Assembly: GCA_035610365.1 (NCBI GenBank)
Contig: CM069439.1
Location: forward strand, 16,009,533 to 16,073,532
DNA from: Aquatica leii
Taxonomy: Eukaryota; Arthropoda; Insecta; Coleoptera; Lampyridae
DNA: 64,000 nucleotides
Reading direction: 5' to 3'
The notes beneath the pieces are model-generated. The model ran no database searches, was not told where the DNA came from, and saw only the letters and a list, made by a program, of their open reading frames with translations. Shown one piece after another: positions 21,131-32,435 of the stretch; position 1 is the first letter of the stretch, and each line of letters opens with the position of its first letter. The position numbers and the translations under genes are program-made.

Positions 21131-21792
21131 CGCTATTATAGAATTATTATTTAAAGCAGTGGTTCCGAATTCAAACCATTTTCGGTTATAACCATCAACC
21201 ATCTTCCACAATAATATTATCATCTAGGAAGCGTACATAACAAGTGCGTCTGTGGTATTGAGCTTATAAACCACATTTATCAAATTTTATTTTTTCTATT
21301 AAATCATCATTCAGATTTTGAGGCATACGATGGATTCTTCTTTGGTTAAGTAAGCTTTTCTACGGTAATGTGAAGTTTCTCCACTTGCGCTGAGGACAGC
21401 AAGACAGTGTGTTTACTCACTGTCTTACTTTTGTAAATTTTACACTTCCTGCCAAAGAATTCGCGTGATTGGTTTCGAGATTCCGGTTATGCTTATTTCC
21501 GAGCACACACTGGGGCGCTAGAATTTTTAAACAGAACACACATTTTAACATATACAGAAAAACGTTCTTCCTATCCATCTCAAAGAAAAGGTTTAATCGC
21601 AGTCCCAATCTTAAAACACACGTAAATAACGGTAATTAGAGAAATAAATTAACAATAATAAATGTACTCTTTAATTCACATTTTAACAAACACTGCAATT
21701 ATTTACGTATATTTCACTAATTCAGTCAAAATCATCGTATATTCAATAAAGTCACGAATCAAATTTAAAATTGTAAATCTTAAAAATTAACA
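21131..21792. other. Spacer / 3' flank of the furin gene
   Basis: AT-rich, no coding sequence recognised. The part nearest 21792 should contain the 3' UTR of the minus-strand furin gene. A canonical AATAAA on the minus strand was not identified with confidence. Confidence 0.45.
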
Positions 21793-22265
21793 TTAATCAC
21801 TATCGCTATAAACTGTCGTTTTTACATTATGTTCCATTTGTCTTATATTTTTTATTGTATTAAATTGCAAAATTTCGTTCATTAAACTATTTCTTAGTCG
21901 ACGTTCGCGAATGATATAAAAAACTACTGCTAATATAAAAAGAACGAATATTACCCACAAGAAAACGTAAACTTTAAAATACAATTTTTCTAACTGTAAA
22001 TTAGTTACTATATAAATAGGGTAACAATAATTTTCTAAACTAGAAATGTGTGTTAACATAGCGTCAGGATAACATGCTGCACATTGGTAGTCGTTCGATC
22101 CCGAGCAGTGTCTACACGTATAATGGCATGCTAAGCAAACGTTTCTATTTTCATAGTTTTCAAGTGTACGATTACGATCTCGAGTGTCTAAAAAGCTAGC
22201 ATAGAATTGTTCCGGGCAATCTGAGTAACATCTACCGTCGTGATTAAAGTAATTCGGCAAACATT
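21793..22265 (-). CDS. Fur1: Furin terminal exon: cysteine-rich repeats, TM helix, cytoplasmic tail
   Basis: Acceptor tttcag just before 22265; phase 1 entry (G|AA gives Glu). Encodes CLPNYFNHDGRCYSDCPEQF, then NVCLACHYTCRHCSGSNDYQ, then CAACYP: furin-like repeats with the C-x-x-C spacing of the family. After these come one transmembrane segment (FLWVIFVLFILAVVFYII) and a ~45-residue cytoplasmic tail rich in Arg and Asn, ending in an acidic YSDSD and a TAA stop. The tail's acidic Ser cluster resembles the casein-kinase/TGN-sorting type of furin tails. This exon makes the membrane-anchored CRR isoform. Confidence 0.88.
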
Positions 22266-24461
22266 CTGAAAGCAAAACAAAAAACATAAAAAAAATGTCT
22301 AAATGTTCAAAAAATAAACTGTGACTGAGATAAAAATGAAGAAAAGAAAAACCACAACATGCAACCTAAAAGCTTACTAGTAACAAACTTACCTGGTAAA
22401 CAATAGATGAATTTTGGGCTTACGTCACTATCACATTTTACACGAATTGATAAACAAAATCGGATTAAAATTTCAGCCACAATTTATTTTTTGAATATAA
22501 TTACAAACACTTGCTTTTACATAGGTCAACAACAGTTTTAAATCATTATAAACTTATCTGTTGAGACATAAACAAGTACAAAAGTTAAAAATTAAGTACA
22601 TACTTGTGTCTAAATGTATGCATCTCAACAGAGAAGTGTTACTAGGTCGTTATTATGACTAACAATCATTCTTAAAATTACCTAAACCTACTGAAATTGC
22701 TGTGACACACATGCTATACATTTGTCCATTGAGCTAACTTTAACTTTTAAAACATTGAATAGTACTAGATTGAACACATCATTTAAACGAGGAATTTACA
22801 GTAAGGTTGATATCGTTGTAGCAAACTCTTCTTGTAAAACTAAAAATAGCAATTAAATCTAAGAATTATATAATTATAAATAAAGCGTTCTTTGGTTTAC
22901 TCCGTTATTAATAACACTATTAATTAAAAATCGACGAAAGACAAAGAAATAGGAACTGCTGTGTTTATGTATGTTATATTACGCCGATTAATCCACTAAC
23001 ACGTACACAACTAAAAGTAAATCACAGCAAATTCCTCAAACAAAACACAACTTGTTACCATCACATGCATCGTTCATAAACTTTCAATTTGGATATGTTA
23101 AATTAAAGAAGATTTGGAACTGCTCCAATCGTTCCAACAAATACTGCGGCTAAATGGCAGTATTACTCCAATTATAAAAAGAAACAAATCAAACCTGCCA
23201 ATTACCCTCAGTATGCCGTTAATTGCTTTTATCTTTACACTATTCTACCGATATTTGAAATAATCTGCAATTATAGTACGTTTAATCAAAAACAGCGATC
23301 GTACGATTTTTTTTAAACAAATAAACTTCAAAACTAGCGATTCGCGTGTTTCCAAGGTATTGGTACTTTTGAATATTAATTGCACTTATATCATTTTAAT
23401 AAAGTTCAGTCATCAATCCACAAAACGGCCACTTAATAATTACTAATTTGCTACATTTAATAGGTAGACAAGTATAATTTGGCACATGTATAATTATTAG
23501 TAGGTATCTAGTATTTGTTAAAAAAAAACATATTTGTCTTACATTGTCTAAAACCACAAACGTTTCCAATATAATTTTAAACAAAGTTAATCCATTTTGT
23601 CAGTCAAAAATATTGCACTTCATTCGACTAGAGTACATGGAGCAAAATAGAAAAACTGTTCAAATATTTAAAATAGTTCAGGAATACTCAAAAAAAAAAC
23701 GTTGGTTAAAACCATAAGACAAAAATGGCTACATACTAAATACCTTAGATTTCTAATCTCCACAGCCTTCAAAAATTCAAGCGAGTATTACAAAAAAACA
23801 GGATTCCGTAAATCAATATTAGCACCATTAAACTATATGAACCTAAATCATAACCCGTAAGTAACTGCGACGTTAAAACTATGGATATTTTAATAAAGAA
23901 TGCCCGCTTATCGTCGATGGTGAATCGAAATACGTACACGTCAATATAAAAACATTAACAAGAAAAAAATAGAAAATTTTATATCACCAAAATTTCTAAC
24001 GTATTTATAGATTTGTTTCCCTACACCGTTGAAAAGTGACCTACAATGTGTCAAATCTATAGCGTGATAATGCCTTCGATAACCTTTCAAAACTATCAAA
24101 TCTACGCGAGTAAATCTAGAAAACTTCTTTAAAACTGGAATTGATATAAACGCTGTCGTACTAAAACCGTTCTTTAATTTTGAAAATATTTTTTTGTTTA
24201 CTTTGTTGTTAGCACTATCATTATCCCATCGTTCTTCGCTGCGCGTAAATTTTTTTGTGACGTATCGGTTGTACTTAAGAACCCACTCATTTTCTAAATG
24301 CAAACTTTGAATTTGTTTCGCAAACTCAATGATGTGTTTACTATTTAAGTAACTACTACTATTGATATAGATATTCAAGATTACTTCTAATAGGAAATTT
24401 AACGTGGACGATAGAATATTTTGATAGTACGTGTAGCATAATATAAATGTAATACACAAAC
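22266..24461. other. Furin intron
   Basis: Intron of about 2.2 kb, AT-rich, between the linker exon and the terminal exon. No element, RNA gene or further exon recognised. Confidence 0.6.
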
Positions 24462-24552
24462 CTAAACAATATTCGTCGTTTGCACGTGCGCAGTTTTGAA
24501 CCGCATCCACATGTGACACATCTTCTTTTAAAGTTAACGTATCTTTTCGAAT
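24462..24552 (-). CDS. Fur1: Furin linker exon before the cysteine-rich region
   Basis: 91 bp, acceptor gtttcag, phase 0 in and phase 1 out, donor gtttgt (weaker than consensus). Encodes IRKDTLTLKEDVSHVDAVQN and CARANDEYCL. The two cysteines spaced like C-x(7)-C open the cysteine-rich region, which continues as ECLPNYF in the terminal exon. The phases of its two neighbours (30000-29828 ends in phase 0, 22265 starts in phase 1) fit exactly, which is the main support for this small exon. Confidence 0.8.
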
Positions 24553-25384
24553 CTGAAACAAAAATCATTTTGAAATTTATACACGGTGTCATTTTTCTGG
24601 ATAATTTATTCAACGGTCACATATCGTTTGTACATGTTTGAACATACGTGAGGCGATCATCTACTCCAAAAAAATTAAGAAAAGTGATTAGAAAAAACAT
24701 CAAAGCACAATTTCCGTCACGACCTACTACCAAAGTTCTGTCTAATGTGACAATCAAAACCAGGTAGAAGAGAAAGAGCGAAACAAAATCCTAACGTTCG
24801 AAAAAAACCTTTAGTCCCGACATAATGTTCGTTGAAGGCCTTGATCTTTATGAGGTAACCAAATTTACACAGCGTGGTCTAATCGAAGAAAGTCCATTCC
24901 ATTCCCATACAGCATATTAACCTTTCATTCCACCATATTCAAATATGAACTCTTTATAAGACATTTTTTTTCATTAATTTGCTTAGTTTCTTCTCTAAAA
25001 CGTTCGTTGTTGAAGATTCTTCTCAACTTCGTTTCTGTAAACAGTCCGGCAATATTCACAGCAGTTTTTTTCTCAAAAGAAGCACCTACATTGTATGGTA
25101 CCATCGGAACCGTTTTCTTCTCGATTCGTCCGTTACTCGTGGAGGCTCCTCCTTCTGTAGAAGTGACCCAATAAAACCTTTCCCATGCTTTCTAAAAAGT
25201 TATTTTGAAACCAAGCCTCATTTTGGTTTTTTTTTGGTACCGACACTTGAATTCGGTCTTCAGTAATCATCCAATACGCCCTAAGTACACTACCGTCTAC
25301 CTCAAGTTTTCATTGAGTCCAGTAGACTTTCACTCTTGTGTCTTTGTTGTCATGTGCCACTTTAACAACATGAGCCGTTTTGCG
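24553..25384. other. Furin intron, unique part
   Basis: AT-rich intron. Modest open frames exist (for example 24979-25266 plus strand) but none resembles a known protein. No RNA gene seen. Confidence 0.5.
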
Positions 25385-26540
25385 TAATGAGTTTGTCGAT
25401 TAGAAGGATTTAATGCACTGAATACAAGGTTAAAAAACCGTAAACGTATGCGTAAAAACTACTTTACGTTAAATTACATACATATAGTAAAATTACAGTC
25501 TGTGAGCAAACCTAATTTCTATGTAGTGCGATACAATTGCAAAAATATGCGTTAGCAGAATGCAAATGGAATGTGCATTTATGCATATGCTGCTTAATTA
25601 AATCAAAAACCAATATGACAGGACTCCTTCCCAGTGATAGACCGTGTACAGAATCGGGTAATTGTATATGATTCTTCCATTCCATTCTTCCATTACACGG
25701 TTTGACTGGTAGCGAGCAAGATTATGTCGGAAATCACTGCAGTGTATGCAGGTTTAAGACGATCGATGTTTTTCATCCTCGAATATTGACAATGAATGTT
25801 TCCGATCTACGTTGGACGTAATAGTAGTAGTAAATTTGATGGCAAAGTTTGAATCCATTGTTGCTTTTCGTGACATAGAATCCTTGCTTTCAACTGACGG
25901 GGAAAAGTTGCTTGTGGATGGTAAGCTGTTGCTCGTAGATGTTTAGTACTCATAAGTTCACCAAGTTAATTGAATAATAAAAGATTCTTACTGTAGACCT
26001 TGGTCCGTTATTACGCGTAAAGTTTGTTAAAATGGTGCGATACAACCGTTATAAAAACTGCGACGGTATCGGTGTTGATGTTTTTGATGGCGTAAGCGTC
26101 GGGAAATCAGTATAATTCGATACGTATAAGGCAATAGCGTTTGCCTTCGAAAATGGAAAGTGGTCCCACGATGTCTAACTTCAAATCGGGTGGTTGGAAG
26201 TTGGATTGTTCCAATGGGAGCGCTTGTATCTATACATGCTTGCTTTCATTTTCTGCAGTAAGCATCGATAGATGGATAGGCGTAGCGCTGCTTGATGAGA
26301 CGACTTGTAGTTCGTACTCCTGAATGTGTCGAATCGTGATTGGCATCAAAAACGTGTTGGCAGTAAGTTTTTGTAACAAAAAGGCGAGCTTTTGCTGTAG
26401 AAAGATTGCGGTAGACCCAGTTTGGGATAGTCCATCGATCCGTTCTACATCTGCAACGTTTTTTTTGTCCGAGATATGACTGTCAGTCCAAAGTGTTGCC
26501 GTAGTGACTGGCGTCATGTGCAATTTTAGCAATACAAACC
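25385..26540 (-). repeat. Tandem Gypsy-derived unit 1
   Basis: Minus-strand piece of a Gypsy element running from the end of RNase H through integrase to the start of the post-pol/LTR region. Recognisable bits: HISDKKNVAD (end of RNase H), LDIVGPL near 26150-26190 (opening of the integrase core), MSTKHLRATAYHPQA at about 25905-25955, and IDRLKPAY at about 25740-25770. Its post-pol end (25385-25620) is homologous to 26541-26720 and 27847-27990, so the three blocks form a tandem series. Confidence 0.75.
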
Positions 26541-27846
26541 TTTCTGAGTAATTAGTTTGTCGATCAAAAGGATTGAATGCTCTAAATACAAGGTTACATA
26601 AAATTATAAACGTATGCGTAGTAACTACTTTACGTTAAACTATTAACATATAGTAAATGTGTCAGCAAACCTAGTTTTTATGTAGTGGGATAACATTGGA
26701 ATAAATATGCGTCAGCAGAATGCAAATGGAATGTGTATACAGGACTCTCTTCCCAGTGATAGACCGTAATCAGAATCGTGTGGTTGTATATGATTTTGTT
26801 CCGCTGCACGCTTTGACTTGTAGTGAGTTGTGCAGGATTATGTCGGAAATTGTCTACGGTGTATGCAGGTTTAAGACGATCGGTCGAGATAATTGTTTTT
26901 TGGCCTGTGAATGTTCTCAATTTACGTTGAACGACAGAGTACGGACCTTAATAGGATTGATTGAGAGATGCTTAACTAATTTTTCTTGGTGTAAGAAAAT
27001 CACCGAGAAGACGGACAGGTTCACCATAAACGAGTTCAGCTACGGAAAATTTCAGATTGTCGCGAATATTATCTAAAATTGATATAAACTTTTGAATCCA
27101 TTGTTACTTTTTCTGACATCGAATCGCTGCCTTGTCGGTGGAAACGTTCTACCATAGCTTTGATGCATAGCAGATGTTTAGTACGCATAATTTCACCAAG
27201 TTGACTGAATAACGAACATTCAAACTGTCACCCTATGTCCATTGTTATGCGTAAAGGTGCTCCAAAACCAACCGTTGCAAATATCGGAAAAATTTATCGA
27301 TACATGTAAAAGGCAATAGAAAGTGATCCCATAATGTCTAAGTGAACACGCCGTTCGAAACGGGCGGGTGAAAGTTAGATTATTCCAATGGGAGCAGTTG
27401 TGTGTCGTCTAACTTTCTACCGCTGGCACTGAGTTCTTGTTTGCGTATACTTTTTTGTAGTCAGCATCGATGGATGACCAGACGTAGCGCTGTTTGATGA
27501 AACGACTTGTAGCTTGTACTCTTGGATATGCCAAACCGCGATTGACATCAAAAACGTGTCGGCAGTAAATTTTTGGAAGAAAAGTGCAAGCAATTGAAGT
27601 AGAGAGATTGTATGTTGGTGTTCGGAAATGTCACTTGTTTAAGCTTAGACGTAGATGCGTCTGCAGATCCTCCTCGTATATTTGTACTTTGGGAGGTTGC
27701 CAAACCGAATCTGCAACAACTTTCTCTTTGTCCGAAATGTGATGAATATCTGCGTCGTACTAACTGACTTCATGTGCCGGATACCAATGGCTACAACGGT
27801 GAGCACGTCGGGTCTTGATTATGTCGGGGTCACTACTTTGGTGTGT
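26541..27846 (-). repeat. Tandem Gypsy-derived unit 2
   Basis: Same arrangement as unit 1 and slightly better preserved. RNase H end IHHISDKEKVVADSV at about 27710-27755; integrase zinc-binding segment AYPRVQATSRFIKQRYVW at about 27475-27530; core pieces RFERRVHLDIMGSL (about 27315-27360), then FGAPLRIT and later VERFHRQ near 27140; the tail STDRLKPAYTVD at about 26840-26885. Frameshifts separate all blocks. It lies in the intron between furin exons 29828 and 24552, in the same orientation as the gene. Confidence 0.78.
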
Positions 27847-28000
27847 TTTTGAGTAATAAATTTGTCGATCAGAAGAATTTGATGATCTATCTAATAAAAT
27901 TATCTGGTTCCTATGTAGTGCGATATAAAAACGTCAGTAGAATGCAGATGGAATGTGCATTTATGCATATGCCGTTTAATTACATCATAAACAATCATGA
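27847..28000. repeat. Tandem Gypsy-derived unit 3 (partial)
   Basis: Only the post-pol/LTR-like end is left (tttgtcgatcagaagaattt, ctatgtagtgcgatat, agcagaatg-like and atgtgcatttatgcatatgc), matching 25391-25600 and 26551-26735. Confidence 0.7.
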
Positions 28001-29506
28001 AATTATTAGGAAATTAGGTCGTCACATGTCAAGAACTAAATCTTCTTTCCATAAAGGTCGTCGATCATTGCGCTTTCAGGTAATTAAACTCAAACGTATA
28101 TAATTTACTGTTTACGGTTCCCATATGCATCTGTCGCTATTGTTTTCATTCTACAGTCCCGTTTTGCTCATCTAATCTAGAACAACGTCGTCTGAGCATG
28201 GCATTGGCATTTAGATGGTTTTTTCTTTATCGATTAATTCTAAGGCCATATACTTGCAAACTTTCTATCCAGGAACCAGTTTAGGCATGCATGGTCTGTC
28301 TACAGCAAAATATTCCGGCGATTCAAGTGTTTTGTTCACGCTAGAATATCTGGCATTTGTTTACATTTAACTATAGATAAGTTTTTTGAAATCTTTAGAA
28401 TACCTTTTCCAAGATCTGAAGATGTTCAACTGATTTGCTCAAGATACACTAAAGAAATTTGCCATGACAATCCCCAACATACTATTTCTTTTAGCCTTTC
28501 AGACGTTGATAAAAAATTTCACTGCAAACTGCCAAAGTCCCAATTCAATGCAAAACGCAGTCTTTTTTCGATCGTTAGCTTAAACTTCTACTTACTAATG
28601 TCAAGAACGTTATCGAATTAGTTACGGGGATTATTATGTCCTTAAAAGAAGGCAAAACTGTTCCTTCTATGGTGCTCCCATAATTAACGCATCTGACTAT
28701 CGACGATATTGGCGTAGCACGTCTCAGTTTAATGTTTTTCTTTAGAGTTGTGGATTCTATGTTGAAGTTCATTATTCTAACATTTTTCTAAAGGCTTTTT
28801 CCCACCAGGATTCGTTTGTCAATTTTCCAATTTTTCGGGCCTGGGTGCAATTATTTTTTTGTCTCCAGCGGTGTAATATTATCAGTTATCAAAACACGTA
28901 TGTCAGTCTATCTTCTCGAGTAAAGATATAGTTCGCTATTGGTTATTTTTAATTGATTTTTTGTAGGTTGTATTCCGTCGCTGTCAAGCACCATGTAGGT
29001 TTTTATCATAGACTTGGTAGCTACCGTTTCTCATATGTCAAGAATAAATAGAACGGGTTCAAAAACAACTTATACCAAATTTTAATCATCCAGTCCGAAT
29101 GAAAATCTTTTTTAAACCATCTTTTAAACTTTTTGTCTTCTTTCTGAAGAACGTTAAAGTGAATGCCATGTATAATCCAATGACGGAATAACATGACGGT
29201 ATTACCTCGTTCGGTAGATGTCAACTTCACGTTCAGTTTAGTTGTTTAATTGTTGTAAATTCTCCCAACAGTCTCCGTTCCCAATGTAGATCCCGATTCC
29301 CTTAAATCTGGTTGACGTCTTATAAAATTACTAGCCTAATCCTCTTCTGTAAATTTTTAGATATACAGCCAAGAAAATAAAAATCGAAACACTGTCTGCT
29401 TTTAGTACAAATATTTCTACTTAGAAACAGGTAGTGTCCCAATTTTCGTAGTCTTGAGTGTACTTATGGTATAGACTTATATAGAAAGTGTTGGTACCAA
29501 AACAAT
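28001..29506. other. Furin intron
   Basis: AT-rich intronic DNA without recognised genes or elements. May include more decayed Gypsy sequence beside unit 3, but no motif could be read. Confidence 0.45.

Positions 29507-29579
<73 letters not shown>
29507..29579. repeat. (ATC)n microsatellite, about 24 units
   Basis: Uninterrupted atc/tca array of 73 bp inside the furin intron. The minus-strand open frame through it would encode poly-Asp, but it is intronic with respect to the gene and is not a gene. Confidence 0.95.
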
Positions 29580-29827
29580 AGTAATTTTATTGTTCTGCAC
29601 GTACTGCCAATATGTATAACACTTTTGACTCTACGTAGTAAGTATAAACCATAAAAGTTTTGTGCAACAGAAATAAAAACTTCCAAGTGTAATCCACCGC
29701 ATCAAAGGGAAAAGTCAGACAATAAGTAACCTGTGGTTTCAAAATTAACCTGTAGATACAAACATAAAAAAATGCATTTCGCAAATAATATCGTTATACC
29801 AAACACACTAAATGTATATAAACTTAC

Positions 29828-30000
29828 TTCTGCATCGTATCTCAAAACTTCGGTTGGCGGGTTGTTATCCAACGAATTGTGTTCCACCTCTTCAGTTTGT
29901 ATATTAGACTTTAACGGTTTACTATTTAACTTAAACGTTTCTTCGATTTTTGGAGGTGTCGCAGTTCCATAGAGGATCAAATCCCAAGCTTGTATTTCCG
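29828..30000 (-). CDS. Fur1: Furin alternative exon B: end of P domain, leads to CRR isoform
   Basis: 173 bp, acceptor ttttttag, donor gtaagt, phase 1 in and phase 0 out. Encodes AEIQAWDLILYGTATPPKIE, the last strand of the P (homoB) domain with the invariant W-x-L-x-LYGT pattern, then a polar linker (NSKPLKSNIQTEEVEH, DNNPPTEVLRYDAE). Its phase matches the upstream exon (ends TTA G) and its end matches the linker exon 24552-24462. It encodes the same structural element as exon A (30821), so the two should be mutually exclusive. Confidence 0.88.
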
Positions 30001-30219
30001 CTAAAAAATAAACAAAATCAAAATCAAACAAGACTAATATTGATAAGCAAATCTCCATCAATAGAAAAATAAAAGCAAAACATTCGGTTTAATATAAAAA
30101 ATCGGCCAAAAAACACTGATACTTCAATACGTGGTAGATCTATTAAAGCTTTTAATTAGCATAAAAAAACCACATGCAGTATACGCAAAGCACATGCACT
30201 GAAAACACGCCAAAATTCT

Positions 30220-30821
30220 CTACGAACTTATTTGTATGTTTTTACCCGTCGATTTATCCTTTGGGTTTGATGTTAATACATCGAAAAAGGTAGTGGCTTC
30301 CGGTGGTCTAGAAGTGAACGTTTTAGTATTACGATTTGAATTAAGGTCGCGACTTTTTTCTTTTTGTTTTTGGTTTTTTTTTGAAGGATCGCGCGATTTG
30401 ACACCTTCGCGAGCGGGTATCATAACCGGATATGTAATCGTTATATTTTTAAAAAATTTCCAATATTGTTTTCCTCCGTCACTATGAAATTTTGTATTGT
30501 TTACAGAGTAAAAAAATGGAGACATCGTAGTAAGGGTAGCGTTTGAAAACTTCTTTTTCTTATTAAATTGTATGTTAGAATTAAATGTTACATAATCTTT
30601 AGGCGATACTGTAAAACTTTTATTTTTTAGCTTAGTTTGAGGTTTAAATAATTTAGGTGATGTGCTAGTGACTTTTTGAACGTTTTTAGAGTTTTTTTGT
30701 TTTTTTAAGGGTTTCTTTTTATTTTTTCCTTTTAAAGACTTATCGGTTTCTGTTCTTTCAGAAGAAGAGAACATTTTAGTTCCATAAAGTATAAGCGACC
30801 AATTTTGAAGAGTAGCTCGCC
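30220..30821 (-). CDS. Fur1: Furin alternative exon A: end of P domain plus Lys/Ser-rich tail
   Basis: Acceptor tttacag, phase 1 in. Begins GRATLQNWSLILYGTKMFSS, completing the P domain, then about 180 residues of low-complexity Lys/Ser/Thr/Asn-rich sequence (LKGKNKKKPLKKQKN near the start) without Cys or a membrane segment. If unspliced it ends at a TAG at 30220, giving a convertase without transmembrane anchor. A possible donor (acgg|gtaaaaac, about 30242) would leave phase 1, which could join directly to the 22265 terminal exon. Which end is used cannot be told here. Similar basic C-terminal extensions occur in alternative insect furin 1 isoforms. Confidence 0.8.
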
Positions 30822-30910
30822 CTGTAAAGCGAATAAGTGGGTTAGCAGAGCATCTTTGTCAGTCATGTTAATTGTCAAACAACTGCAGACGATTTTTATA
30901 CTTTTCTTAC

Positions 30911-31029
30911 CTAACAAGCGCCCGTCATTGTGTATTTCAAGTTGCCAGGTTCCGAACGGTGTTTCTCCCCAGGAATGTACCGACATGAATGGCCAATGAT
31001 TGAAGCCAGACCGAGCAACATCGTGTGCT
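30911..31029 (-). CDS. Fur1: Furin P-domain exon
   Basis: 119 bp, acceptor ccttttag, donor gtaagaa, phase 2 in and phase 1 out. Encodes RAHDVARSGFNHWPFMSVHS, then WGETPFGTWQLEIHNDGRLL. The GFNHWPFMSVHSWGE and GTWQLEIHN motifs are diagnostic for the convertase P domain, which folds against the catalytic domain and is needed for its stability and calcium dependence. The next exon is one of two alternatives. Confidence 0.92.
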
Positions 31030-31080
31030 CTAAAAGGATTATCAATGTTTTTAACACAATTTGTTTTTATATTTGCATAC

Positions 31081-31254
31081 CTATGTGCTAAAAGGGTTAC
31101 TCGAGTTCCCATAGGAGACGTTAACTGAATGTGTAAATCTCCACGACGTTGTGAAAAAATTGTCAACTTAGCTTGCACGTGCTCTAATATTTGAACGCCT
31201 TCACACTCTTGCACTTGCAATTGTAGAACGACGACACTCTTGGCGGGAATAGAT
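31081..31254 (-). CDS. Fur1: Furin P-domain exon
   Basis: 174 bp, acceptor attgcag, donor gtatgc, phase 2 in and out. Encodes SIPAKSVVVLQLQVQECEGV, then QILEHVQAKLTIFSQRRGDL, then HIQLTSPMGTRVTLLAH. EHVQAKLT, RRGDL and LTSPMGT are P-domain signature blocks. It contains the cysteine (QECEG) that pairs within the domain in related convertases. Confidence 0.92.
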
Positions 31255-31308
31255 CTGCAATAATTTCACAAAAACAATAACACACACTTCTTAGACGAAA
31301 TTACTCAC

Positions 31309-31844
31309 TTTTGCACGTGCGGTGCATTAATTTCGCATTTATTTTGCTCAGGTACGGTAACCCATTTTCTTGCTAGTTGTACCATTGCATATGCATCCAT
31401 AAGCCCATATCCAAAACTATGAGATACGTTTCTTCCAACACCGTTAGTTTGCCAATCTGGAGTAACTAAATGTTGCGGTCTGGCAGTTCGCACTACAATG
31501 TGCTGCATATCTCGCCAGGTGAGATTAGGATTGGCTTCAAGTGCCAATGCGCAAATACCAGCAGCCAGTGGTGCCGATGCACTTGTACCCGTATGACTAC
31601 TTGTACAAGAATGATGAAGATCTGTGGTAACAACTTGTCGTTCGCCTACAGCACCACTACTATATGTAGACGCAAGTGTAGAACTACAAGCCTCACTATA
31701 CCACGGCACGTGACCTTGCTCGGTTGCGCTTGAAATAGACAAACTATAGATAGAATTTGTATAACCGTCGCAATTGCAGTTATCATGATCTCTACCACCA
31801 TTACCAGATGCCCATACGAATATCGATCCTTTACCATTTCGACC
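31309..31844 (-). CDS. Fur1: Furin catalytic-domain exon with oxyanion Asn and catalytic Ser
   Basis: 536 bp, acceptor attttag, donor gtgagt, phase 0 in and phase 2 out. Encodes [20 protein letters not shown] (oxyanion-hole Asn in ASGNGG), [39 protein letters not shown], and [14 protein letters not shown] with the nucleophilic Ser of GTSASAP. Then come [11 protein letters not shown] and [18 protein letters not shown], ending in CEINAPHVQ at the junction to the P domain. All residues expected for an active protease are in place. Confidence 0.95.
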
Positions 31845-31898
31845 CTAAAATTAAAAATCCAATAAGCTATCTAAACCGATTTACAATTTTACTCCTAC

Positions 31899-32237
31899 TT
31901 TAGTAACTCCTTCAATAAAAGCTCTAGTAGCTAATTCTCCAGGACCATCTACAGTTTTACCATCGTCGTCAGGACCCCAAGAAGCACTATATATATCGAT
32001 ATGCTGAGGATTTAAACTTAAAGAACGAGCTTCGACTGCATCGGTCACATCTCCATCAAGCATTCGTACGCCACCTACTTGAGCACCGTGAGCTACACCT
32101 AACGCGCACACCGAATTATTGCTAGTTGCTGCTACCTCTCCTGCACATCGTGTTCCATGGCGGTTAGAATCAATCATATCATAACGTGGACTTGGATCAG
32201 AATCGTGATTATTTACATCGTAAGAAGCCATTGGATC
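31899..32237 (-). CDS. Fur1: Furin catalytic-domain exon with catalytic His
   Basis: 339 bp, phase 0 to phase 0, acceptor gtgtag, donor gtagga. Encodes [20 protein letters not shown], then [16 protein letters not shown] with the catalytic His in RHGTRCAGE, then [20 protein letters not shown] and [19 protein letters not shown]. The acidic clusters ([22 protein letters not shown]) form the calcium and P1/P4-Arg binding pockets that give furins their multibasic specificity. Confidence 0.95.
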
Positions 32238-32306
32238 CTACACAAAAATAATTATTTATATTACGTGTTTGGATGTTGATACAGACTACACTAGTATCAT
32301 ACTAAC

Positions 32307-32435
32307 ATAATTTTTTACAAGATCTGGATGATCCTTTTCGAGTCCATCATCTAATATCGTTACAACGGCTCCTTTTCCTGTTACACCTTCTAACCAAGCT
32401 GGTATTACATTCATATCCAATCCGTTGCCACGGTT
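32307..32435 (-). CDS. Fur1: Furin catalytic-domain exon with catalytic Asp
   Basis: 129 bp, phase 0 to phase 0, acceptor attttag, donor gttagt. Encodes [20 protein letters not shown], then [20 protein letters not shown] with the catalytic Asp in ILDDG. The N-R-G-x-G-L-D-M-N-V segment after WYL is characteristic of the Fur1 rather than the Fur2 type of insect furins, to my knowledge. Confidence 0.93.

Noticed and set aside
24979..25266. 95-codon plus-strand frame in furin intron
   Set aside because: No motif, biased composition, no second copy or neighbouring coding evidence.
29477..29686. Minus-strand frame with 20-plus Asp residues
   Set aside because: Translation of an ATC microsatellite in a furin intron; no conserved sequence around it.
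30236..30487. Plus-strand 83-codon frame
   Set aside because: Opposite strand of furin alternative exon A; hydrophobic only because the sense strand is Lys-rich.
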